Positions 1 to 7,595 of a DNA stretch of 16,447 nt are shown in pieces; position 1 is the stretch's first letter; every line of letters begins with the position of its first letter. The translations under genes and the position numbers were made by a program. Source of the stretch: Planctomycetota bacterium (lineage in GTDB: Bacteria; Planctomycetota; UBA1135; GCA-002686595); contig SCVU01000383.1 in assembly GCA_004296785.1 (NCBI GenBank), forward strand, positions 1-16,447, written 5' to 3'. The notes beneath the pieces are model-generated. The model saw only the letters and a list, made by a program, of their open reading frames with translations, was not told the DNA's origin and ran no database searches.

Positions 1-872
1 CCGGCGCGCTGTACTGCCTGATCGAGCCCGGCGACGAAGTCCTGCTCCCGCTCCCCTACTGGGTGTCGTACGCGGACCTCGTCAAGCTCGCCGGCGGCGT
101 TCCGGTTCCGGTGCCGAGCACGCCCGACTGCCGGCCCGATCTCGCGCGCCTCGCCGCCGCGGTGACGCCGCAGACGCGCGGGCTCCTGCTCAACTCGCCG
201 TGCAATCCGACCGGCGTCGTGTGGACGCGCGAGGAGCTCGCGAGCGCGGTGCAGATCGCCGAGCGCCACGACCTGTGGATCGTCTCGGACGAGATCTACC
301 GCCGCTTGACCTACGGCACCGTGCGCGCGCTCTCACCCGTTCAAATCTCCGACGCCGCGCGCGCGCGCACCGTGATCGTCGACGGCGCGAGCAAGGCGTA
401 CGCGATGACCGGCTATCGGATCGGGTTCGCCGCCGGGCCGAAGAACGTGATCGACGCGATCGGTCGCTTCCACAGTCAGATGACGGGGTCGCCGAACGCG
501 GTGTCGCAGGCCGCGTACGAAGCAGGCGTGCTGCACGATCCGCCGGAGATCCCGAAGATGACGGCGGAGTTCGAGAAGCGGCGCGATCTGGTGATGCGCG
601 GGCTCGCGGAGATCGGATTGAGCGCGCCGCGGCCGGACGGCGCGTTCTACGCGTTCCCGAACGTCGAGCGGTACCTCGATGCGCGCGGGTCGATGGGTTT
701 CTGCCAGGACCTGCTCGAGGCGCAGAACCTCGCGATCGTGCCGGGGAGCGCGTTCGGGCTCGAGGGCTACGTGCGTTTGAGCTACGCGCTCGCGCTGCCG
801 CGGATCGAGGACGGGTTGAAGCGGCTCGGCGCGTTCCTGAAGACGCGCAAGCCGGTGCCGGCGGCGCGCTGA
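1..872 (+). CDS. Class I/II PLP-dependent aminotransferase (aspartate aminotransferase-like), 5' end missing
   Basis: The reading frame is open from base 3 to the TGA at 870-872, giving 289 visible residues; roughly the first 100 residues of a normal ~390-400-residue enzyme lie outside the window. The order of class I aminotransferase motifs is intact: an N-terminal GALYCLIEPGDEV segment with LPYWVSY just after it, the NSPCNPTG loop (Asn codon at 204), the SDEIY motif (Asp 288, Tyr 297) that contacts the PLP pyridine ring, the Schiff-base lysine in ASKAYAMTGYRIG (Lys codon 393-395), and a C-terminal YVRLSYA with the arginine (774-776) expected to bind the substrate alpha-carboxylate. The family moves an amino group between amino acids and 2-oxo acids in the cytoplasm, and the motifs best match the AspB-type aspartate aminotransferases. 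The exact substrate cannot be read from the sequence; aromatic or prephenate aminotransferase activity is possible. The GTG at 63 is internal, since homologous sequence continues upstream of it. Confidence 0.93.
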   Translation, partial: GALYCLIEPGDEVLLPLPYWVSYADLVKLAGGVPVPVPSTPDCRPDLARLAAAVTPQTRGLLLNSPCNPTGVVWTREELASAVQIAERHDLWIVSDEIYRRLTYGTVRALSPVQISDAARARTVIVDGASKAYAMTGYRIGFAAGPKNVIDAIGRFHSQMTGSPNAVSQAAYEAGVLHDPPEIPKMTAEFEKRRDLVMRGLAEIGLSAPRPDGAFYAFPNVERYLDARGSMGFCQDLLEAQNLAIVPGSAFGLEGYVRLSYALALPRIEDGLKRLGAFLKTRKPVPAAR

Positions 873-884
873 GCGATTTCAGCG
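867..884 (+). terminator. Stem-loop over the aminotransferase stop codon, possible weak terminator
   Basis: CGCTGA (867-872) and TCAGCG (879-884) form a perfect 6-bp stem around the 6-nt loop GCGATT, and the left arm contains the stop codon. No T-run follows, so an intrinsic terminator is only possible. The next gene starts 43 nt later on the same strand, so the structure could equally attenuate read-through or have no function. Confidence 0.25.
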
Positions 885-914
885 GGCTGGAAGATCCGCG
901 CCGCGCCGAGCGTC

Positions 915-919
915 GGAAG
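915..919 (+). promoter_or_regulatory. Possible Shine-Dalgarno site
   Basis: GGAAG lies 7 nt before the ATG at 927. It is an imperfect match to the anti-SD sequence, but it is the best ribosome-binding-like site in front of any gene in the window and supports this start. Confidence 0.35.
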
Positions 920-926
920 CGCCGCG

Positions 927-1892
927 ATGCTCGCCGCGGTCGAATCGAAGTGGAGTTTGCGAACGCGGCGAATCGCCTTCCTTGCGGCGCTCTGCTTTGC
1001 CGCACTCGCGTGCCGGAGCCAGCGCGGCTCGATCACGCGCGCGGCGACAAGTGACGAAGCCGGGATCCGCGTGAGTGGTCGCGTGCTCGATCACGCAGGA
1101 ATGCCGATGCGCGTGATGGTGTTGCTGTGTCCGTTGCCGGCGCGATACGACGCGGTCTCGGACCCTTACCTCGGACTCGACACGCCGCTCCACTGGTGGG
1201 ATGTCGACGGGCCGGCCTTCGACTGGGCCACGCCGGATTTCACTCTCGCGCTCGCGACGGGGGTCTGGCCGGAACCGATCCGCGCGACGTTCAGCGACGC
1301 CGACGGTGAGTACTCGTTCGACGACGTTCGCGGCGATCTCGTCTTCGTGCGCGCATTCGTCCATCCGAGCCCGAGCGGCGGCAACCCGGTGATCGGAACT
1401 TCCTGCGGGTTCCCCGGCGCGATGGGAGAGAAGTGCTCGCATCTCGAACGGAACTGCAAGCGATGGGCATCTCTCGACGCAGCTACTGGAGAACGCCGTC
1501 GAACTCTGCGCGTCGATTTCGATCCGCGTGACGAGAACGTGCAGCTCGTGACGATCGCGGGCATGTCAGCAGACGAGGACTATGGCCGATTCCTCGAAGT
1601 CTGTCTTGGCGAGCGATGGTTCGTGATGCCGATGTGCGTGAGCGACGACTACGAGCAGCGCGTTGGCGACGGCCACTTTCTTCTCGGACCGTTGCCGCCC
1701 GCGGTGTATCGGATCCACGTCGGAAAAGGCTGGGGGTACACGGTGAGCGGTTGCATCGCCGTCGGAGGCGACGGATCCGACCGCTCGCTGAACGAAGCGG
1801 GCCTTGGCCACTGGATCTCGCCCCACGTCACATTCGTTCCTAGCTCGGATCCCATCACGCTCGACATGACGTGCCGGGAGCTCTCGTACTGA
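927..1892 (+). CDS. Exported or lipoprotein-like hypothetical protein with carboxypeptidase-regulatory-like domain
   Basis: The 321-residue product starts with a basic stretch (RTRR at 12-15) and a hydrophobic segment ending in AALAC with Cys29. This could be a lipobox, but Ala at -3 and Leu at -2 are atypical, so plain Sec export is an alternative. Residues about 47-145 begin GIRVSGRVLDHAGMP and reach DGEYSFDDVRGD, the pattern of carboxypeptidase-regulatory-like beta-sandwich domains (G-x-V-x-D...G-x-Y-x-F-x-x-V). The remainder is rich in Cys and Trp (for example CGFPGAMGEKC, WFVMPMC and a final MTC) and I recognise nothing in it; disulfides would suit an extracytoplasmic location. ATG 927 is chosen because GGAAG at 915-919 sits 7 nt upstream and the signal peptide fits. 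The gene lies 54 nt after the aminotransferase, with no functional link visible. Its third codon positions are less GC-biased than those of the aminotransferase. Confidence 0.75.
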   Translation: MLAAVESKWSLRTRRIAFLAALCFAALACRSQRGSITRAATSDEAGIRVSGRVLDHAGMPMRVMVLLCPLPARYDAVSDPYLGLDTPLHWWDVDGPAFDWATPDFTLALATGVWPEPIRATFSDADGEYSFDDVRGDLVFVRAFVHPSPSGGNPVIGTSCGFPGAMGEKCSHLERNCKRWASLDAATGERRRTLRVDFDPRDENVQLVTIAGMSADEDYGRFLEVCLGERWFVMPMCVSDDYEQRVGDGHFLLGPLPPAVYRIHVGKGWGYTVSGCIAVGGDGSDRSLNEAGLGHWISPHVTFVPSSDPITLDMTCRELSY

Positions 1893-1896
1893 TGAC

Positions 1897-2373
1897 TCAG
1901 GACAACCGCATGCAGCGGTGCAGCGCTGTACGCGCGGCGGAGTCGGAGAGTTGCGCGGCCTTGCCGATGTCGGCGTCGGGCACCCACTTCGGGAAGCCGA
2001 GCGTCCGGGTGACGTGTCGGCCGGTCGATCTGTGCGTTTCCTGAACGCGAGCGAGGTTCTTGCGCGGAAACTGCGCGGCGCAGCGAACGAGCGCTGGCCA
2101 GAGACGTCGGTGAACGAACGTGATCTTGCCGTCGAGAAGACGACAGACGAGTACGTCGTCGGAGTCGCGCACCGCTCGCGTCAGCTTGAAGATCTGCTGA
2201 CTCCTCGCGTGCGACCACCAGCTCCCGCCGACCGGCTCGCCTGCGATCGCATCGGCGAGCGACGGCACGGGGCCGCGCGCGGCTTCGAGCACGATGCCGT
2301 GCTTGCGAACGAACGCGAGCGCACGAGCAACCGTCGTGACCGAGGGTGACGAAGCTCGCTGTCTCGCGCTCAT
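1897..2373 (-). CDS. Conserved hypothetical protein, small cytoplasmic, unknown function
   Basis: The product is 158 residues from the ATG at 2373-2371. I judge this the real gene rather than the plus-strand reading because its composition is protein-like and it carries blocks I associate with a widespread uncharacterised bacterial family: an N-terminal helix (SVTTVARALAFVRKHG), then GPVPSLADAIAGEP, GSWWSH, VLVCRLLDGKITFVHRRLWPALV, and a basic C-terminal part (RVQETHRSTGRHV). There is no signal peptide or membrane segment. The N-terminus might be helix-turn-helix-like, and the conserved Trp and His residues suggest a binding surface, but no enzymatic motif is visible. A TTG start at 2418 would add 15 residues and is less likely. 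The gene ends 4 bp from the convergent lipoprotein-like gene and diverges from the TPR/C39 gene. Confidence 0.72.
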   Translation of the reverse strand: MSARQRASSPSVTTVARALAFVRKHGIVLEAARGPVPSLADAIAGEPVGGSWWSHARSQQIFKLTRAVRDSDDVLVCRLLDGKITFVHRRLWPALVRCAAQFPRKNLARVQETHRSTGRHVTRTLGFPKWVPDADIGKAAQLSDSAARTALHRCMRLS

Positions 2374-2528
2374 CGCCTCAAGAACCGCGAAGCGCGGCAG
2401 CAAGCAGGCTCTGTCCAAGCGCAGCCGTCGGAGCGCGGCGGCGAGCCGCCACGCTTGAACGTCCGCGGCTCTCGTTCTCCTGGTTTTCCCATCGACAGCT
2501 CCGGCATTGTCTGCTTTCCTCTCGCTGG
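2374..2528. promoter_or_regulatory. Divergent intergenic region, presumed promoters for both flanking genes
   Basis: These 155 bp separate the starts of two divergent genes and must hold promoters for both if the starts are right. A TTGAAC hexamer at 2456-2461 could be a -35 element for the rightward gene, but no convincing -10 follows. The rightward frame is open across the whole region from 2346, so the long protein could in principle start earlier and overlap the leftward gene. The predicted peptide there is Arg/Ser/Ala-rich and looks non-coding. Confidence 0.3.
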
Positions 2529-5500
2529 ATGCCGACTCGAACCGCCGGCCAGGCAGTGGAGGTATCGCCTGAGGAAGTCGCCGAGATCACACGGCTCTAC
2601 GACTCCGGTCTCTACGTGCAGGCCTGCGCGCGCGCGACTGCGCTCGGACAGATGCGCGAGTGGCGCGGAACAGCAGCGCGCCTGATCGGTGGCCGACTGG
2701 CGGCGAACGTGGGCGCGCCAAGGCTCAGCGACTGGCTGCACTTGCGCGCGTGGCGCGATGACCGCGGCAGCGCGGAAGCGGCCTACTTCGTGTGCAGTTA
2801 CATCAGCCGTCGGCGCGGCCCGCTCGCGGCGTGGCGATTTCTCAGGGGGTTGCCGGCATTCCCGCGTGCGAAGGCGTCAGTGCGGGCCGACTTGCTCGCA
2901 TTGGAAGCAAGATTCGCGAGCTGGTATCGGGACTTCGAAACGAGTCGATCGCTGCTGAGCGAAGCACACGCGCTTGCTCCGGAGAGCGCCTGGCTGCTGG
3001 TGGAGAAGTGCGACATTCTCGAGAAGCAAGATGCTTATGACGAGGCGCTCGCAGCCGCGCGCGAAGCGCTCTCCCTGCGGCCGTGGTATCGGCCAGCCGT
3101 TCAATCCGTGGCGCACGTGCTCCAGTTGCTCGGACGCGACGAAGAAGCCATCGCCTTGCTGGCGGAGGCCCTGCTGCACATCGAGAGCAGTTCCGTCGCA
3201 GCCGCACTCGCGACACTCCAAGGCGAACTCGACCGCCACGCCGAAGCGCTCGCATCGTGGGAGCGCGTGCGCGCGCTCGCCCCGCTCATGGAAGCCGAGC
3301 GGCTCCAGTGGTGGGAAGGGCGGATGTCCGACGCCCACTATCGATGCGGGAACCTCGCGCGCGCTGCGGACTGCGCGTCGCGCGCGAATCACGGCTTCTT
3401 CGCCGCGATGGCGAAACGCCTGGCGCAGCCGGCGACGGACGCTCGGCGCGTGATACTTCGCGTCGAGTTCGTCCGGCAGCATCACATGACGTGTGCACCC
3501 GCCACGCTCAGCGCCCTGAGCAGGTACTGGAGCGTGCCGGTCGATCACCTCGGGCTCGCCGCGACGATCTGCTACGACGGAACCCCGGAACACGTCGAAC
3601 GGCATTGGGCAGAGGGAAACGGATGGCATGTCCGCGAATTCAGCGTGACGTGGGACGTGTCCCGCGCATTGCTCGACCGGGGCATTCCGTTCGCCGTCAC
3701 GCTCGTCGAGACGCAGAGCGCCCATCTCCAGGCGATCATCGGGTACGACAGCCTTCGCGGGACGCTGCTCATCCGCGATCCGTACCAGCGCGTGACGGGC
3801 GAATGGCTCGGTGTGGAACAGCTCGAGCGCTACGCTTCCACTGGCCCGCGCGGAATGGTCCTCGTGCCTGCGGGGCGCGCTGTGCTGCTCGAAGGCCTCG
3901 CGCTGCCCGACGCGAAACTCTACGACTTGCGCCATCGCATCGAGCGCGCGCTTCACGTCCACGATCGCGCGGCCGCGCAGCAGCACTACGACGAGATGGA
4001 GCGCACCGATCCTGCGCACTGGCTCACGCTGCTGGTGCGCTGGCGACTGGCGGCCTACGACTCGAGCCGCCCGCGCGAACTCGCGGCGGTCGAGGAGTTG
4101 CTCGTTCGACATCCGAAGAACGGCAGACTGCTTTGGGGCAAGCTCATGGCGTTGCGCCAGCTCGCTCGGCGCGCGGACTACCGCGATTTCCTGCGCCGCC
4201 TCGTCGAGGAAGCAGGCTCGGACGCCCTGTTCTGCCGCGAGTGGGCCGAGGAGCTCACGGAGGATGCGCGCACGAGCTCCGACGCCGAGCATTTCGCGAT
4301 GCGCGCACTGCGATCGCAGCCATTCGAAGCGGACAACCTGCGCGCACTCGCGAATGTGCACTGGAACAGACGCGAGTTCGGAGAGGCGACTTGGCTCTAC
4401 CGCCTCGCGGCCTGCTTGCGCGACAAGGTCGAGAGCTTCGCGCGTTCGTACTTCCTCGCCGCACGGCACCTACGTCAGGCCGACGATGCCGTGGCGATGT
4501 TCACGGTTGAGTTCCAGAGATCCGCGCATCTGTCCGCGATCCCGACGCGGGTGCTGTTCTGGGCACTGACGCTACTCGACCGACAGTCCGAGGCGTTCGC
4601 CAAGCTCGAGGCGGCGCTCGCATTGCGGCAGGAGGACGGAGAGCTGCTGCTGTATGCGGCAGACGCATACGCCCGGCACGGCGAACCAGCGCGCGCCGCG
4701 GCTCTCCTCGCCGCCGCGGCGCCTCGCGCCTCGCGCGCAGCCTGGCTACGCACTGCCGCAAATCTCGCCGACTACCGTTGTGACCTGCGCGAAGCACTGG
4801 AGCTTTGGCAGAAGTTGCTCGCCGAGGAGCCGCTTGCGATGGACGCGCATCGCGCCGTGGCACGTCTGCTCGCCGAGACGAAGGACCAGGCCGCGGCTCT
4901 CGCGCATCTGCGCGAGGCCTGCTCACGCTTCTCGCACCACATCCCGCTGCACCGGCTGTGGGTGGAGTGGGCGCGCGGCGAAGGACATGGTGAACCAGAG
5001 CGCGTTCTGCGTCTGCTCTTCGCACTCGATGCTGACGATGCATGGGCGCGACGCGAGCTCGCGCTCGTTCTCTCTTCACAGGGGCGCTTCGACGAGGCGC
5101 TCGTGGAGCTGGATGCGGCAGCCGCACTCGAGCCGCACTCCCCCTCGACTCACGCCACGCGCGGACGAGTGCTGCTCCGAGCGGGCCGCTATGCCGCGGC
5201 TCAGGAGCACTGCCGAATCGCCCTCCGTTTCGCGATCGACGAGCAAGCGCCGCTTCAAGATCTGCTGCACGCCAGTCGTACGCAGGAGGAGAAGCTCGCA
5301 TCCCTGGCGCTCTTGCGCGAGGAGCTCACGCGACAGACAGTTTTCGGCGACGGGCTGCTTGCCTACCGCGAAGAGGCGTATCCGCTGCTCGATCCGCCGC
5401 AACTCCTCGCCAATCTGCGCGCGACGCTTGCCGCACGCCCTGACCTCTGGCACGCGTGGTCGGCCGTCGTCGTGCAGCTGACCGACATGCAACAATTGGA

Positions 5501-7541
5501 CGAGGCGCTCGATCTCGCGCGGCAGAGCACGGAGCGCTTCCCACTGCTCGCGCGACTGTGGCTCGATCTCGCGCAAGTCCACCGTGCACGCCGCGAGCGC
5601 GCCGCTGAAATTCCGCCGTTGCGTCGCGCGCTGCAGCTGGCGCCGCAATGGGGTCGCGCGAGTCGCACGCTCGCCGACGCGCACGAGCGCATGGGAGAGT
5701 ACGCCGAATCGCGCAAGGTCCTGGAGCACGCCATCGCCGCGGCACCGCTCGACGCCTCCAACCACGGTCACCTCGCCGCCGTGCTGCGCCATCTGGGATG
5801 CATGACGGAAGCCATCGCAGCCGTCGAGCACGCACTGCGGCTGGAACCCGGTTATGAATGGGCCTGGGAGTCCCTGCGCGCGTGGTCGCCGCCGGACGCT
5901 GCAGAGAACCGCGCGGTCGGACTCGCGCGCGAGCTCGCGCGAACTCGCGCCGGCGAGGCGCGCTCCTGGTACGTCCTTGCTCAGAGCCTCGCGATCGACG
6001 CACTCGACGAACGCCTCGCCGCGCTTGATCGGTGCACCGCACTGAACCCCCGATTCGACGCTGCGCACGAATTGCGCGCCTCGCTACTCGCGGATGCGGG
6101 TCGCTTCGACGAAGCCGCCGCCGCGTGCGCGCCCGCATGCTACGGGGACGACGTGCCATCCAACCTCCAGGGCCGGGCTGCGTGGGTGGATGCCCAGCGC
6201 GGTCATCTGCGTGCTGCCATCGCCCGGATGCAGGAGATCACCGCGCGGTTTCCCGAGTACTACTGGGGCTGGAACAGGCTGGCTGACTGGCTTTGCGAGA
6301 ACGAAGAGTTCGCCAAGGCCCGCGACGCGGCGAAGACGATGGCGCGCCTCGAACCGCGGAGCGCCGTTCCACTCGGCTATCTCGCGGGCATCCAGCTCAA
6401 ACTCGGCGAAACGAAGGATTCCCGCGCCACGCTCGAGCGAGCGTTCGAGCTCGACCCGACCTACCGCTGGGCGGGAACACGATTGCTCGACCACTATCTC
6501 GAAACGCGCCAGTGGGAGAAGGCGGACGCGGTCGTCCAGTCGATGCGAATCCACCTGCCAGGAGCGAGCACGTTGGTCGCCCGACTCCGGCTGCATTGCG
6601 CCAAGCTGGAGCGCGAATCGGCGCTGGCGCTGCTCCACGAGATCTGCGCCCTCCCGACCGCCGAATCGGCTGCGGTGAATGGCGCCGAGCAAGCGTTCAA
6701 GGAGGCGGCCTTGGCGCGCGAAGCCGAGGATGCATTCGCCGCCCGACTTGGCGATCCTGGCACGAATCCCGAGGTCGGCGCGTGCTGGGTCCGGTTGTTC
6801 GCCGCGCGGCGCGCATGGGGGTCACGGAAGCAGCTCTTGCAGCTCGATCCAGCGCGGGAATTGACGCGCCGCGCGCGCAACGCCTACGTGGAAGCGCTTG
6901 GCGAACACAAGAAGCGTGGTTACCTGACCAGCTTGGTCAGACGCGCGCGCGCTTCGCTATCGGCCGATCCAGAGGCTTGGGGGTTGGTCGGCTACGCGTT
7001 GTCGACGGTCGGGCAGCACCATCGAACGGTGAAGTGGCTTGCAGACTGGTCGACGCGGGCGGACGTGCGGCCATGGATGCTCCTCAACCTGACGGTCAGC
7101 TTGCGCAATCTGCAGCGCGACGATGAAGCGCTGGACGTGAACCGCAGCGCGGCGGCGATGAAGCCGGATCACTCGACGCCACAGCACTTGCTCTGGATCG
7201 CGCTCGACGCGTGCTTGCGTGGCGATCATCCGCGCGGCGCCGCCATCGTGCGCGAGATCCGCACTCACGAACTGGCTGCGTACGCAAAAGCGTTGCACGC
7301 CATCGTCCATGCGGTTCTCGCCGTCCATTCCGCGCCGGACCCCGACCGTCGCCGAGTGCTCGACGAGCAGCGAACGCGGCTGGATCCGACAGCGAGTTCT
7401 GTTTCCCCGCATGCTGCAAGTCTGCGTGAGTTCGTGCTGTTCCGAGCTCGGCAGCGGGCGCTGCGCGCGATGTACCTCGCTGCGGGCCAGCCGGTCCGTG
7501 CTTGGCTCTACGGCTGGCTGCCGCGGTCCCTGACGCTCTGA
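2529..7541 (+). CDS. Giant TPR-repeat protein with embedded C39-like cysteine peptidase domain
   Basis: The product is 1,670 residues from ATG 2529, without signal peptide or membrane segment, so probably cytoplasmic. Residues about 20-300 form TPR-like helical pairs (for example LRPWYRPAVQSVAHVLQLLG then DEEAIALL). Residues about 310-450 form a papain-fold C39 domain: Gln317 with Cys322 in QHHMTCAPATLSAL, His399 in HLQAIIGYD and Asp417 in LLIRDPYQR. The Cys-His and His-Asp spacings (77 and 18) match those of C39 peptidases that process leaders at double-glycine sites, so it may be catalytically active. Residues about 450-1660 are a very long TPR superhelix with repeated (Y/F)-x-E-A and L-x-P signatures. 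C39 domains joined to TPRs exist in other, much smaller bacterial proteins. There is no ABC transporter or RiPP precursor beside it, so a bacteriocin-export role is not supported; a scaffold with peptidase or peptide-binding activity is more likely. The earlier in-frame start at 2346 would overlap the divergent gene with an unlikely sequence. Confidence 0.85.
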   Translation: MPTRTAGQAVEVSPEEVAEITRLYDSGLYVQACARATALGQMREWRGTAARLIGGRLAANVGAPRLSDWLHLRAWRDDRGSAEAAYFVCSYISRRRGPLAAWRFLRGLPAFPRAKASVRADLLALEARFASWYRDFETSRSLLSEAHALAPESAWLLVEKCDILEKQDAYDEALAAAREALSLRPWYRPAVQSVAHVLQLLGRDEEAIALLAEALLHIESSSVAAALATLQGELDRHAEALASWERVRALAPLMEAERLQWWEGRMSDAHYRCGNLARAADCASRANHGFFAAMAKRLAQPATDARRVILRVEFVRQHHMTCAPATLSALSRYWSVPVDHLGLAATICYDGTPEHVERHWAEGNGWHVREFSVTWDVSRALLDRGIPFAVTLVETQSAHLQAIIGYDSLRGTLLIRDPYQRVTGEWLGVEQLERYASTGPRGMVLVPAGRAVLLEGLALPDAKLYDLRHRIERALHVHDRAAAQQHYDEMERTDPAHWLTLLVRWRLAAYDSSRPRELAAVEELLVRHPKNGRLLWGKLMALRQLARRADYRDFLRRLVEEAGSDALFCREWAEELTEDARTSSDAEHFAMRALRSQPFEADNLRALANVHWNRREFGEATWLYRLAACLRDKVESFARSYFLAARHLRQADDAVAMFTVEFQRSAHLSAIPTRVLFWALTLLDRQSEAFAKLEAALALRQEDGELLLYAADAYARHGEPARAAALLAAAAPRASRAAWLRTAANLADYRCDLREALELWQKLLAEEPLAMDAHRAVARLLAETKDQAAALAHLREACSRFSHHIPLHRLWVEWARGEGHGEPERVLRLLFALDADDAWARRELALVLSSQGRFDEALVELDAAAALEPHSPSTHATRGRVLLRAGRYAAAQEHCRIALRFAIDEQAPLQDLLHASRTQEEKLASLALLREELTRQTVFGDGLLAYREEAYPLLDPPQLLANLRATLAARPDLWHAWSAVVVQLTDMQQLDEALDLARQSTERFPLLARLWLDLAQVHRARRERAAEIPPLRRALQLAPQWGRASRTLADAHERMGEYAESRKVLEHAIAAAPLDASNHGHLAAVLRHLGCMTEAIAAVEHALRLEPGYEWAWESLRAWSPPDAAENRAVGLARELARTRAGEARSWYVLAQSLAIDALDERLAALDRCTALNPRFDAAHELRASLLADAGRFDEAAAACAPACYGDDVPSNLQGRAAWVDAQRGHLRAAIARMQEITARFPEYYWGWNRLADWLCENEEFAKARDAAKTMARLEPRSAVPLGYLAGIQLKLGETKDSRATLERAFELDPTYRWAGTRLLDHYLETRQWEKADAVVQSMRIHLPGASTLVARLRLHCAKLERESALALLHEICALPTAESAAVNGAEQAFKEAALAREAEDAFAARLGDPGTNPEVGACWVRLFAARRAWGSRKQLLQLDPARELTRRARNAYVEALGEHKKRGYLTSLVRRARASLSADPEAWGLVGYALSTVGQHHRTVKWLADWSTRADVRPWMLLNLTVSLRNLQRDDEALDVNRSAAAMKPDHSTPQHLLWIALDACLRGDHPRGAAIVREIRTHELAAYAKALHAIVHAVLAVHSAPDPDRRRVLDEQRTRLDPTASSVSPHAASLREFVLFRARQRALRAMYLAAGQPVRAWLYGWLPRSLTL

Positions 7542-7575
7542 GCGACCGCGAACGCGCAGTCGCACCTCCGACTCA

Positions 7576-7589
7576 GCGAAGTGCTTCGC
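7576..7589. terminator. Short palindromic hairpin between convergent genes, possible bidirectional terminator
   Basis: GCGAA-GTGC-TTCGC forms a 5-bp stem with a 4-nt loop (or 6 bp with a 2-nt loop). It lies between the stop of the TPR/C39 gene (7541) and the stop of the HD-domain gene (7598), where a shared terminator is expected. No T-tract is seen on either side, so the call rests on position and symmetry. Confidence 0.35.
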
Positions 7590-7595
7590 GTCGGT

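Noticed and set aside
2346..2528. N-terminal extension of the TPR/C39 protein
   Set aside because: The extra 61 residues are Arg/Ser/Pro-rich, resemble no TPR or signal peptide, and overlap the divergent gene.
2877..4469. 530-codon minus-strand frame inside the TPR/C39 gene
   Set aside because: The plus strand encodes a recognisable C39 triad and TPRs here; the antisense frame is a by-product of third-base GC bias.
2529..7541. RiPP/bacteriocin export locus suggested by the C39 domain
   Set aside because: No ABC transporter, maturation enzyme or small double-glycine peptide was found in the window.
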